A stretch of 64,000 nucleotides of DNA, taken from NCBI RefSeq assembly GCF_014303395.1, contig NZ_CP060298.1, forward strand, positions 2,046,001 to 2,110,000, written 5' to 3'. Each line of letters opens with the position of its first letter. The first letter of the stretch is position 1. The position numbers and the translations under genes were made by a program. The stretch comes from Nakamurella sp. PAMC28650 (GTDB taxonomy: Bacteria > Actinomycetota > Actinomycetes > Mycobacteriales > Nakamurellaceae). Shown one piece after another: positions 17,246 through 24,941 of the stretch. Below the pieces are notes generated by a model. It saw only the letters and a program-made list of their open reading frames with translations. It was not told the DNA's origin and made no database searches.

Positions 17246-18112
17246 TCAGATAGCTGCTCGGAGCTCAGCACGATAACGCAGCAGCCACGGCGAGAACGTG
17301 CCGGGCCCGCGGACCGCGATCTTGTTGTTGTGCAACAGTTGCAGCACCTTTTCTGCGGAGTGCCCGGTCAGCCATTCCAGGTGCTGGCAGGACAGGCCGA
17401 CGGTGAGGTACGCGGCCCGCAGGAACGGCCCCGGGATCGGGACGGGGGTGGGGAAGCGTTCGGTGATGGTGCCGGTTTGCTCCCGGCGGGGGATCCGCTA
17501 GCGCTCCAGCAGGTCGGTGACCTGCTCGTCCTGGGACAATGCGGCCAGCCGAGGATCGACCGGGACGGCGGGCACTTTGCTGGGTGGGGGCCCACCAGGC
17601 CGGACCGCGATGCCCTGCTCGTGCAGCGCGCGCAGCACCAGGGTGAGCGTCACATGCTGGTCGGCGGCGATCTGCTCGGCCAACCACTCCCGATCCACAT
17701 ACAGCTGCCGCAGCAGATCAATGTCCAACTGCCGCCGGCTTGCCCGGGTGGTGCGGGGCGCGACCTGGATACCCGCCTGGACCAGCCAGCCCCGCACCAC
17801 CCGAGAACTGGTGTGTCCGAGATGATTCGGCACCTGGAGGGACCGCTCGAGCACATGTTTCGCCGACGGAGTGAACGGGATGTGTCCTGTCGGTCCTTTA
17901 CGGCTACGGCGGACCGACTCGACGACTCGCTCGCGCACCGAGTCGAGGGTGATTCCGGCTGTTCTGATCGCCCTCTGCAGCAGCGGATCGCCGCTGCGGA
18001 GCACACCCAGGAGCAGGTGTTCTGTTCCGATCTGCTGGTGTCGCAGTGAGACGACTTCCTCCTGCGCCCACACGATGACTGATCGTCCCTCGTCTGTGAA
18101 TCGCTCGAACAT
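17246..18112 (-). pseudogene. Clp_N-domain/HTH protein with in-frame amber stop
   Basis: The first 204 codons (18112 down to TAG at 17498-17500) encode a Clp N-terminal repeat domain (MFERFTDEGRSVIVWAQEEV, then GTEHLLLGVL; residues 1-75) followed by an HTH-like unit (DIDLLRQLYVDREWLAEQIA to about residue 180). Directly after the amber codon the same frame stays open for 83 more codons to TGA at 17246-17248 and encodes another HTH-like unit ending in LLHNNKIAVRGPGTFSPWLL. A full protein would be about 288 residues. The start has GGAGGG 7 bases ahead. Either a point mutation truncated it, the amber is read through, or the short form is functional. Clp_N domains normally recruit adaptor-bound substrates; no AAA+ domain is present, so a regulatory role is more likely than a protease role. 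Confidence 0.65.
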
Positions 18113-18323
18113 TTGAGCCCTCCCGATGCTTGGAGATCGCTGCGGTAAGCCGGACTTTTAGGGAACGCCGACCGGAAAGGGCATCCCTAACCGGAACGGG
18201 ATTGGCTTGTGGCAATGGCGGTCGTCGGCGGCGTGGGTGGCGGGCGATGTGGTGACCTCCAGCGTCCATCGCTGTGGTCTCCGACGGCTATCCGTTGATG
18301 GTGGGCCTCAGAGGTCCCCGCTC

Positions 18324-18371
18324 TTGACATCAACACAGTCGCGATATATCGTGAGCCTGTCATCGCGACAT
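18324..18371 (+). promoter_or_regulatory. PadR-gene promoter with overlapping operator
   Basis: TTGACA (18324-18329) and TATCGT (18347-18352) are spaced by 17 bases. The -10 lies within TCGCGATATATCGTGA (18339-18354), whose centre CGATATATCG is a perfect palindrome; PadR regulators often bind such ATAT-centred dyads. A partial second copy, TCATCGCGACATA, follows at about 18360. This predicts autorepression of the downstream gene. The 18113-18409 interval otherwise holds nothing recognised. Confidence 0.6.
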
Positions 18372-18409
18372 AGGTTTGCGGGGACAGAACAGAATCAAGG
18401 AGACACACC

Positions 18410-19159
18410 ATGAAGTACGACAACATCGAAGACCGGCCACGCGGCCGGTACACCTCAGAAGATCTTTCCGCCCACCGCACCGGCCGGGGTGGCCCGCGAG
18501 GCCGCCGCGATCCGCAGCGGGTCGACTCGCGACGTAGCGAGTTCCCAGGCGAAGCAGGTGATCTGGACAACGGCCGGCGCCGTCACCAGCGGGGTCCGCT
18601 GCGTGACGAGCGAGGCGAAAGCCGGGGCCGAGAGCGGGGCGCAGGGCGTGGCCGGGAACGCGGCGACGGCCGGGGTCGCGGTCGGGCCCAGCGCGGCGAC
18701 GTCCGCGCCGCCATCTTGCTGTTGCTCGGCGATCAGCCGATGCACGGCTACCGGTTGATGCACGCGATCAGCCAACGCACCGAAGGTGCCTGGCGCCCCA
18801 GTCCCGGCGCGATCTATCCGACCATTGCCGTCCTAGAGGACGAGCAACTGGTCAGCGTCACCGCGGAGGGCGGCCGGAAGCTGGTCAGCCTCACCGACAG
18901 TGGCCGCGAGTACCTTCGCGACAACGCCGGAACCATCGCCGATCCTTTCACCGCCATCACCGCAGACCGCGGTGGGCGCAACGATCTGCGCAGCTCCGTT
19001 GACCAGTTGCACACCGCGGCCCGGGCTGTGGCAGACAGTGGCACCAGTGAGCAGATCCTCACTGCACAAGGCATTCTCGAGCAGACCAAGCGATCGCTCT
19101 ACCTGATCCTCGCCGGCCAGTCGATCACCGACGGACCCGCGGATCCGACCCAGGTCTGA
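18410..19159 (+). CDS. PadR-family transcriptional regulator with RG-rich N terminus
   Basis: 249 residues. Residues ~100-180 are the PadR winged-helix: RGDVRAAILLLLGDQPMHGY, the segment RPSPGAIYPTIAVLED and the wing VSVTAEGGRKLVSLTDSG. The C terminus forms the dimerisation helices. The first ~95 residues are extremely Arg/Gly/Asp/Glu-rich (RGRERGAGRGRERGDGRGRG), a disordered, probably nucleic-acid-binding extension seen in some actinobacterial PadR proteins. Start ATG 18410 follows AAGGAG. It is likely a ligand- or stress-responsive repressor of itself and perhaps of a transporter elsewhere; no obvious target is next to it. Confidence 0.88.
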   Translation: MKYDNIEDRPRGRYTSEDLSAHRTGRGGPRGRRDPQRVDSRRSEFPGEAGDLDNGRRRHQRGPLRDERGESRGRERGAGRGRERGDGRGRGRAQRGDVRAAILLLLGDQPMHGYRLMHAISQRTEGAWRPSPGAIYPTIAVLEDEQLVSVTAEGGRKLVSLTDSGREYLRDNAGTIADPFTAITADRGGRNDLRSSVDQLHTAARAVADSGTSEQILTAQGILEQTKRSLYLILAGQSITDGPADPTQV

Positions 19160-19400
19160 TCCCAGACCGTCGCGATCGCAGCCCGTCAGCGCCGACCGGC
19201 ACGGGCGGAAGAACTCGCGTAGTTCCTGCGCACCCGGCCGGCGCCCACCAGCCGCGAGGCCCGCGCACCGGGCCCGCGACGGGTGACAACACCGCCAGAA
19301 CTCCCGGAACAGGACAAGATGCGTTTTCCTCGCACATGAATCCAGCAGGCCGCACCGAACCGGATAGCGATCGGCTTCCGGAACACCAGGGCAGCGTGTG

Positions 19401-19413
19401 TATATTGTGTGTT
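19401..19413 (+). promoter_or_regulatory. -10 element of the vapBC pair
   Basis: TATATT at 19401-19406 ends 7 bases before the GTG at 19414, and there is no Shine-Dalgarno sequence. The toxin-antitoxin transcript is probably leaderless. Inference from spacing. Confidence 0.5.
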
Positions 19414-19647
19414 GTGACTCGACTGAACGTCTACCTCCCGGACGAGCTTGCGGCAGAAGCCAAGAAGGCGGGTTTGAACCTTTCGGCGGTGACCCAAGAA
19501 GCCGTGAGGCGAACTCTCGCCGAGCGCACGACCGATGCCTGGCTTGCCACGGTGGCCACTACTTCCTCGACTGAACGAGTGCCCCACGACCGCGCCCTCG
19601 ACGCGCTTGACGCCGCGCGGGACGAGGCTCCGACGCGCCATGGCTGA
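19414..19647 (+). CDS. vapB: VapB-type antitoxin (CcdA-like ribbon-helix-helix)
   Basis: 77 residues from GTG 19414 (VTRLNVYLPDELAAEAKKAG). The N terminus is a ribbon-helix-helix DNA-binding fold of the CcdA/VapB type and the C terminus would wrap the toxin. The upstream in-frame codons are not used because the GTG fits the -10 element and the family N terminus. It overlaps the toxin gene by 8 bases, typical of coupled antitoxin-toxin translation. Confidence 0.82.
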   Translation: MTRLNVYLPDELAAEAKKAGLNLSAVTQEAVRRTLAERTTDAWLATVATTSSTERVPHDRALDALDAARDEAPTRHG

Positions 19648-20026
19648 GGTAGTCGTCGACGCATCCGCAATGGTCGATCTACTGCTTGACAACGAGTTGG
19701 GTAGCGCCGTTCGCCTGCGACTCGCGGGACACGCGCTGCACGCGCCGGCCCACCTCGACGCTGAGGTTCTCTCTGCATTAGGACGACTGCATCGGGCTGG
19801 CGACCTCGAGGCCGAAGCCGTCGAATCCAAGCTGCGTGACCTCGTAGCAGCCCCGATCCAGCGGCACGGTGTCGGTGAACTTGTCATTGGCGCCTGGTCG
19901 CGACGGCATCAGCTACGGCTGGTCGATGCCTTGTACGTCCAGCTGGCCATCGTGCGCGATCTTCGGCTGGTCACCACTGACCGCCGTCTTCGGGCCATGC
20001 CCTCTGCAGACGTCGTTACCACCTGA
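19640..20026 (+). CDS. vapC: VapC-type PIN-domain toxin
   Basis: 128-residue PIN domain nuclease. The acidic active-site residues are visible: the Asp in MAEVVVDASAMVDLL (D7), the Glu in HLDAEVLSALGRL, the Asp in LRLVDALYVQLA and the Asp in LVTTDRRLR. Members cleave tRNA or rRNA in a magnesium-dependent way. Start at 19640, overlapping vapB. Only about 165 bases without a gene separate it from the convergent WhiB-like gene. Confidence 0.88.
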   Translation: MAEVVVDASAMVDLLLDNELGSAVRLRLAGHALHAPAHLDAEVLSALGRLHRAGDLEAEAVESKLRDLVAAPIQRHGVGELVIGAWSRRHQLRLVDALYVQLAIVRDLRLVTTDRRLRAMPSADVVTT

Positions 20027-20190
20027 TTCCTCGATCGCCAGCGCATCGCCTTGAACCCGTGCGGGCAATCCGGTCAGGGATCCGCTTACGGAAGCCCCCT
20101 CTTCATCGAGCGGCCAAGGGCCGCCTCGTCACCGTCAAGTCGTGGGGCCGACAACCAGACGACTTCGGGGTCGAGTCCGAACCTTGTGAT

Positions 20191-21567
20191 TCAGTCGGTT
20201 GGTGGCACCACCCGCAGCGCAGTGGTTCGGCGTGGTCGACTGGTCTGCGCCGGGAAGAACTGTTGGGGATGGAAGACGTCCAGGTACAGGCGCCAGATCT
20301 TCTCGGGTTGCCTGCCCACCAACACTTCGGATCGGCAGGTGTGGAGTCTGCGGACGCCGGCTGTTTCGATGATGAGTGTCGTGTCGACGAGCCAGTGATC
20401 GGCCAGGGCCCAGCCGATCTCTTCAATGCTCCAGTGGTTGGCCTGGGCTCTGGTCCGCAGACGGTTGACGGCGGACAGGCACGGCCCGGGCCGCAGCTGC
20501 AGTTCCTGGCGATCAGCGTCGACGCTACCCAGCAGGTTCCTGGCGGCGCCATTGTGATCGGTGGCCCATCCGGTCCGAGATCCGTCGGCACCAGGTGGAC
20601 GCCGCAGCTCGAGGTGGTCGCTGACATGGCCACCACTGTTGGACAGAACAACGGCCACGAGGAGCAGGAACTGCTCATGCAGGTCCCGCTCGGCCAGACC
20701 GACCGGCTGTTGGATCAGTGGTAGCCGGCCATCTCGGATCCGGTCCTGCGGCGGGAGGTAAGCAGGCACCACCATCGGGGAGGATCGGGCCGGGGGGAGT
20801 GCGGGCCCGGCGAGGTTGCGCAGCAGCCGGGTGTGGAGCCGAATCTGGTCGAGGTCCTCGGCGCCGCGGCCGCGTTGGGTTTCGGCCCATAACTGGGTGC
20901 TGATGGACAGAAAGTCAGCCAGGTTGCCTCGAACGGCATGGGAAGGGTCTCGCCAGAGACGGTCCAGCCACATCCGGATCTCGGTGAGCAGGTCGTCCAG
21001 GACCTCCAGATCGCCGGCGCCGGCGGCGGCGGCGGCGGGTACAGCGTTCAATGCCCAGTAGAGCTGCTCGGGTTCGGGTCGTTGGTCGCTCCAGCGCAGC
21101 ATCGTCGGCCAGCCCTGCTGGGCCCAGTGGGCCGAGGCTGGCGACGGTTGCCGGAGATGGAGCATGCCCGGCACGGTACTGGCGTGCAGTTCGGTCGGCT
21201 CAGCGACCTTGTTCTGTCCAAGGCGGGACTGCTGCGTCGTGCCGCGGCGCGCGGCCGCGAGCCGGCGGAGACCATCGGTATCCAGGACCCGGCCGGTGTC
21301 GCTGTAGGCGACGCCAGCCCAGATCACTCCCTCCGGGTTCGAGTAGGGGAAAAACTCCCGCCTGAGAGAGATACACAACGTCCGGACGGGGCACTCCCCC
21401 GCGCAGATCCGGATGGCTCGGATCCAGCTCTGCCCGTCGCCGACGTCCAGGTCCCAGGACTCGTGCGGTAGCTCACCGGCTGGTGCGTCGTACGCAGATC
21501 TGCACGCTCCCTGCCATGGGCCCGCGTCGTCCTGCTGCCCGTCGGTCTGATCAGTCGCACGCCTCAT
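20191..21567 (-). CDS. WhiB-like N-terminal domain protein with long unknown C terminus
   Basis: 458 residues. Residues 20-90 match the WhiB iron-sulphur pattern: C22, C55, C59 and C65 with the block ICAGECPVRTLC, then GVIWAG (80-85) in place of the canonical G[IV]WGG turn. The middle cysteine spacing is C-x3-C rather than the usual C-x2-C. The remaining ~370 residues are unrecognised and mainly helical (VLDDLLTEIRMWLDRLWRDP); bare WhiB proteins are only 80-130 residues. ATG 21567 has no ribosome binding site and lies 14 bases from a perfect copy of the dispersed palindrome, whose TAATAC could serve as -10. The position beside the coupling ATPase suggests it is the regulator of the conjugation module (inference). 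Confidence 0.6.
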   Translation of the reverse strand: MRRATDQTDGQQDDAGPWQGACRSAYDAPAGELPHESWDLDVGDGQSWIRAIRICAGECPVRTLCISLRREFFPYSNPEGVIWAGVAYSDTGRVLDTDGLRRLAAARRGTTQQSRLGQNKVAEPTELHASTVPGMLHLRQPSPASAHWAQQGWPTMLRWSDQRPEPEQLYWALNAVPAAAAAGAGDLEVLDDLLTEIRMWLDRLWRDPSHAVRGNLADFLSISTQLWAETQRGRGAEDLDQIRLHTRLLRNLAGPALPPARSSPMVVPAYLPPQDRIRDGRLPLIQQPVGLAERDLHEQFLLLVAVVLSNSGGHVSDHLELRRPPGADGSRTGWATDHNGAARNLLGSVDADRQELQLRPGPCLSAVNRLRTRAQANHWSIEEIGWALADHWLVDTTLIIETAGVRRLHTCRSEVLVGRQPEKIWRLYLDVFHPQQFFPAQTSRPRRTTALRVVPPTD

Positions 21568-21580
21568 AAATACCAGTAAA

Positions 21581-21600
21581 CCGTATTACTGGTAATACGG
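21581..21600. promoter_or_regulatory. Dispersed palindrome, copy A
   Basis: CCGTATTACTGGTAATACGG, 9-bp perfect arms around TG, 14 bases upstream of the WhiB-like start and 34 bases beyond the stop of the coupling ATPase gene. A second degenerate half (TTACTGGTAT on the minus strand) lies between it and the ATG. Confidence 0.75.
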
Positions 21601-21633
21601 CAACACGGTCGACCGGAAGAAGTGCCGAAACGG

Positions 21634-23901
21634 TCAGGAGGTTTCGACGTAGACCTCCTCGTCGCACGGAATCCAGGTCATCCCGGATCCGCCTACGTTG
21701 GGCCCCTCCACCACCTCGTAGCTGATGACCAGCTGTTGGACAGAGCCGTCATCGTTGACGTAGTAGTCCTGGTCGCCCTCGATCTCCTGGATCTCCACCA
21801 ACGTCTTGACGCAGTCGACCTCGAGCAAGGCGATCTGCCCGACCTGCAACCTGTTCCCCGGGACGAGCTGCATCCCTTCTGTGAGGTCGGCGCCGGCGGG
21901 GGAGTCCGCCTCGTCCTGCGAGTCGGCGGCCGCCTCGAGCTCGGCCTCGACGGTTTGGATGGCGGCCGCCCGTTGGCCGCCGCTGCTCTTGGGGACCTCA
22001 GTCTGTCCGGACCAACGGTCCGCCGATTGGGAGACCAGCTCCTGCAGGGCGGTGATCAGCTGGGCATCGTCGGCCGTCAGCTCACCGGTGATGACCTTCG
22101 CCGGATCCGGAACCCAGAACGTCTGGATCGTCTGCGGGCCCTTGCCGACGTCCACCGTGGCGCGGCCCCGTACGCGAGTCTTGCGACGTTGGCCGGTCCG
22201 CGGATCCAGTTCGTACTCGAACACACGCTGCTGGATCGCACGGGTGTTGAAAACCATCTCCAAGGCCGCGCCGTCCAGGTGACCAAGGCCCACCCGGGTG
22301 GTCAGGTTCGATCGCGCCTCACCGGGGATGTAGCTGACATCCGGTCGTTGAGTGGCAGTGACAACGAAGGTGCGGCCCTGTCGACCGAGCCGCAGCCCAC
22401 TCCAGATCTTGCGCAGCTCCGGGTTCTTGGTCCCCTTGGGCTTGGTGACCTTGGACGGATCACGACCCTCGACCTCGGCCTGCGCGGCCAGATCTTCAAG
22501 CTTCTCCTCGCTGGTGTGGTACTCACCCAATCGCTCGACGAGCTCGCCGGCCTCGTCGATGATCAGCAGCATCGGCGGTAGGTCCGCCTCTCGGACCTCG
22601 AAGTGCTTCAGCGCGGCATACCGGTCGCGCATCGTTTGGTAGAACAGGTCAATCCCGCGCTCCATCTCAGCTTCGCTGGTGGCCACCACCTCGACGCCGG
22701 CCCACGCCTGCCAGCCCCGCTTGGCCAACGCCACCGGATCGAACCCGCGGAAACTCAGCTCCTTCGGGTCGACCAGCACGATGCTCCAGCCCCGCATAGC
22801 GCAGGCGACGATCAGGTTGTTGAGGAAGATCGTCTTGCCGGTTCCGGTCGGACCGACACACAGCAGGTGTGGGAACGTCTCCGGGTCCCAGAAGACCTCC
22901 GCTGCGCCGTCGCCCACCCCGAGCGGGATGTGCATCTGCTCGGACTCATCGGGCATTTCCAGCGGGAAGTCGGCTCGCTTGGGAAGCGGCTGCGAAGGGC
23001 TCACGGTGACGGTGCTGGTGGCCGGGTCCCATCTGACGTTCCAATAACCGGTGGGGCTGGGGGCGCGGGAGTCGAGCACCGCCTGAACGCGCTGGCGGAA
23101 ACCATCGCCGACATCCCGGGTCGTGTTGGCATAACGCCCCACGAGCTGTTGGACAGAACCGTCCGCTGCGACCTTGGACTTCCGCTGGTCGACGACGAGA
23201 GATCCGATCATCAAGGTCAGCTGCGCCGCCAACTTCCCGAGTTCCGGGTGCTTGTCCTCCAGACGCAGGACCGGAATCGGCCGAGGGGTGATCTGGAAGC
23301 GGCTTCTGCGGGGCAGCCATTTGACGCTCACCGGCGCGAGCACATGGGGCCCCAAGGCCGCTCCAATTGCATCGGAGTAGTCGCTGACCACCTCTGCGCT
23401 GCGGTACTTGAGTGTGGCGCGCTTCAGGCCCCGCCCCCATGGCGTCCACCGCGACCGCCGAAGTGAGAGCCGCGCTGACGGCACCTGAAGGACGCCGGCG
23501 CAGGAGGCCATCACCGTGGCCTTGGTCTGCCGCTGCTTGCGCCGAAGCAGACGCCACCCGTAACCGAGGATCAGGACGAGGATGCCGCCGGCCGTCAGCT
23601 CGTCGCCGATGAGCGGGGCCCAGTGATCGATGAACTGCCGCGCAGTGGTGACCCAGCGGGGTGGGTTGGTCACATGCACGGCTCGATTGGCCAGAGTGAT
23701 CCCGATCAGCAGCAGCCCGAGCACGATCATGCAGCCGCCGAACGCCGGCCACCGCGCTCGGCCCCGCTCGATGCTCGTTGCGATCGGCGCGCGCACCAGG
23801 GGTGCCCTGGTGGTCAGGCTCGGCCGGCCCGGACCAGGTGTCGGCGGAGGAAGCAGCGGCTGAGGTGTCTGGGCACTGGGCTCGTCGGGTTTGGTGCGCA
23901 T
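21634..23901 (-). CDS. FtsK/SpoIIIE-type conjugative coupling ATPase (TraB/TcpA-like)
   Basis: 755 residues. Two membrane segments (about 53-72 and 105-120) precede an FtsK-type motor domain with Walker A GPTGTGKT (350-357), Walker B LLIIDEAGE (about 443-451) and the later TATQRPD motif. It would bind and move the DNA substrate towards the transfer channel; with a Tn916/pCW3-type T4SS (VirB4, TcpC, TcpE) the closest functional analogue is TcpA. The last ~100 residues are acidic and end in a small beta-rich part (VGQIALLEVDCVKTLVEIQE). No FtsK gamma winged-helix is evident. It is transcribed away from the channel operon. Confidence 0.85.
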   Translation of the reverse strand: MRTKPDEPSAQTPQPLLPPPTPGPGRPSLTTRAPLVRAPIATSIERGRARWPAFGGCMIVLGLLLIGITLANRAVHVTNPPRWVTTARQFIDHWAPLIGDELTAGGILVLILGYGWRLLRRKQRQTKATVMASCAGVLQVPSARLSLRRSRWTPWGRGLKRATLKYRSAEVVSDYSDAIGAALGPHVLAPVSVKWLPRRSRFQITPRPIPVLRLEDKHPELGKLAAQLTLMIGSLVVDQRKSKVAADGSVQQLVGRYANTTRDVGDGFRQRVQAVLDSRAPSPTGYWNVRWDPATSTVTVSPSQPLPKRADFPLEMPDESEQMHIPLGVGDGAAEVFWDPETFPHLLCVGPTGTGKTIFLNNLIVACAMRGWSIVLVDPKELSFRGFDPVALAKRGWQAWAGVEVVATSEAEMERGIDLFYQTMRDRYAALKHFEVREADLPPMLLIIDEAGELVERLGEYHTSEEKLEDLAAQAEVEGRDPSKVTKPKGTKNPELRKIWSGLRLGRQGRTFVVTATQRPDVSYIPGEARSNLTTRVGLGHLDGAALEMVFNTRAIQQRVFEYELDPRTGQRRKTRVRGRATVDVGKGPQTIQTFWVPDPAKVITGELTADDAQLITALQELVSQSADRWSGQTEVPKSSGGQRAAAIQTVEAELEAAADSQDEADSPAGADLTEGMQLVPGNRLQVGQIALLEVDCVKTLVEIQEIEGDQDYYVNDDGSVQQLVISYEVVEGPNVGGSGMTWIPCDEEVYVETS

Positions 23902-24119
23902 GGTGGGCCTCCCGGGCAGTGGGGCAGTTCAGGAGATCAACACCCGCCGGAGATCACGTTTTGGTAACTTGCCCTTGCACAGGGCGGATAGGCTGCCGGT
24001 CAGCGCAACGAAGAGAGCATGAACCGGCAGACATCCCCCCGCAGCTGCGATCAAGAAGAGAACGCCGGCGCACCAACGGAAGTGGATCCGCCCCACCGTA
24101 GGAACTATCCCGCGCTCAT

Positions 24120-24137
24120 GCATTACCGGTAATACGG
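24120..24137. promoter_or_regulatory. Dispersed palindrome, copy B
   Basis: GCATTACCGGTAATACGG: the 12-bp core ATTACCGGTAAT is perfect and the right outer arm is intact; the left outer arm is degenerate. It lies about 220 bases upstream of the coupling ATPase start. Confidence 0.65.
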
Positions 24138-24213
24138 GATCTAACCCCATCCTGTGATGCGCTGATCAACCGCCATTGACAGACGCACCAAAGCCCCTGA
24201 CCAGTCCAAACGA

Positions 24214-24241
24214 CGGTATTGCAGGTATACCGTAAATACGG
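24214..24241. promoter_or_regulatory. Dispersed palindrome, copy C (double, degenerate)
   Basis: CGGTATTGCAGGTATACCG (24214-24232) overlaps a compact form CCGTAAATACGG (24230-24241), both built from the same CCGTA/TACGG arms. Confidence 0.5.
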
Positions 24242-24333
24242 CTGTACGTCCTACTGGCCGACCAGCACGCCGTAGTTCCAGCTCACCGGTCGCGCGGATC
24301 GCTGGCGAGCGCGGAGCCCACATTTACGATCGG

Positions 24334-24347
24334 CCGTATTACCGGCA
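24334..24347. promoter_or_regulatory. Dispersed palindrome, copy D (half site)
   Basis: CCGTATTACCGGCA: left arm and centre intact, right arm lost. Confidence 0.5.
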
Positions 24348-24390
24348 GGCCCGGGACGTTGGTGCGTCGCTGACCAGCAGATACAAACGT

Positions 24391-24425
24391 TGGTGGCCCC
24401 GTCCGGGATCCGGAAAGGGCCACCA
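24391..24425 (-). terminator. Strong hairpin downstream of the par pair
   Basis: TGGTGGCCC (24391-24399) pairs with GGGCCACCA (24417-24425), enclosing a second dyad TCCGG-GAT-CCGGA (24402-24414). It lies 25 bases after the stop of the RHH gene, so it is a probable terminator of the par operon. No U-tract is evident, as is common in high-GC actinobacteria. Confidence 0.6.
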
Positions 24426-24449
24426 AGGGGGCAATGCGGGTGGAGCTGT

Positions 24450-24941
24450 TCAGCGTCGGCCGCGCCGGAGGCCGTTCTTCGGCGGTGTGAACGGCTCGCC
24501 GCCGTTGAGTTCCTTCTCCCAGTGGCTGACGACCTGATGAAGCCCGAGCCGGGCACCATCGGTCAACGAGCTGATGTCCGCCGGTTCACCGGTGATCTGC
24601 TGATTCAGCAGCAACCCGGCGAACCGGCGATGCAGGGAGGTGGGGATGTTGACGGTCAGTTTGACGGTCGGTTCGCCCCAGTACTCCTCGCCCGGCCGGG
24701 CATCGGTGTTGACCATCTCCGGCTCGGCCTTTGCCGCCACCGGGGTCGCAGGGGTCGCCGGGGGAGTGGCCGGTTCCTTCGGTGGGGTTGGCATGCTCGG
24801 AGCCCGTCGGGCCTTTGCCGGAGGGGGGGTCGGTTCGGCCTCCGGCGTCGGCGGTGCATCGGCCAGCAGGTCCGGGGCCAGTCCGATCGATCGGCGGGTC
24901 GGGCGGGGGGTCCGGGTGGTGGTCTTGGCCTTCTCTGTCAT
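24450..24941 (-). CDS. Small ParB-like partner, probable ribbon-helix-helix DNA-binding protein
   Basis: 163 residues. A disordered Pro/Ala/Thr-rich N terminus (about 1-85) precedes a C-terminal fold of RHH type: VKLTVNIPTSLHRRFAGLLL, then helices ending in GARLGLHQVVSHWEKELNGG. Such proteins act as centromere-binding partners of ParA and repress their own operon. It overlaps parA by 4 bases (ATGA), so the two are coupled. A likely candidate to bind the palindromes dispersed through this region (inference). Confidence 0.65.
   Translation of the reverse strand: MTEKAKTTTRTPRPTRRSIGLAPDLLADAPPTPEAEPTPPPAKARRAPSMPTPPKEPATPPATPATPVAAKAEPEMVNTDARPGEEYWGEPTVKLTVNIPTSLHRRFAGLLLNQQITGEPADISSLTDGARLGLHQVVSHWEKELNGGEPFTPPKNGLRRGRR

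Larger units (their letters stand above)
23902..24449. other. Non-coding control region (549 bp)
   Basis: No gene supported. It holds at least three copies of the dispersed palindrome (24120, 24214 and 24334 onwards) and a strong hairpin at 24391-24425. It is a candidate for the transfer origin or partition site, since it lies between the coupling ATPase and the par genes; no nic site could be recognised. Confidence 0.5.
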
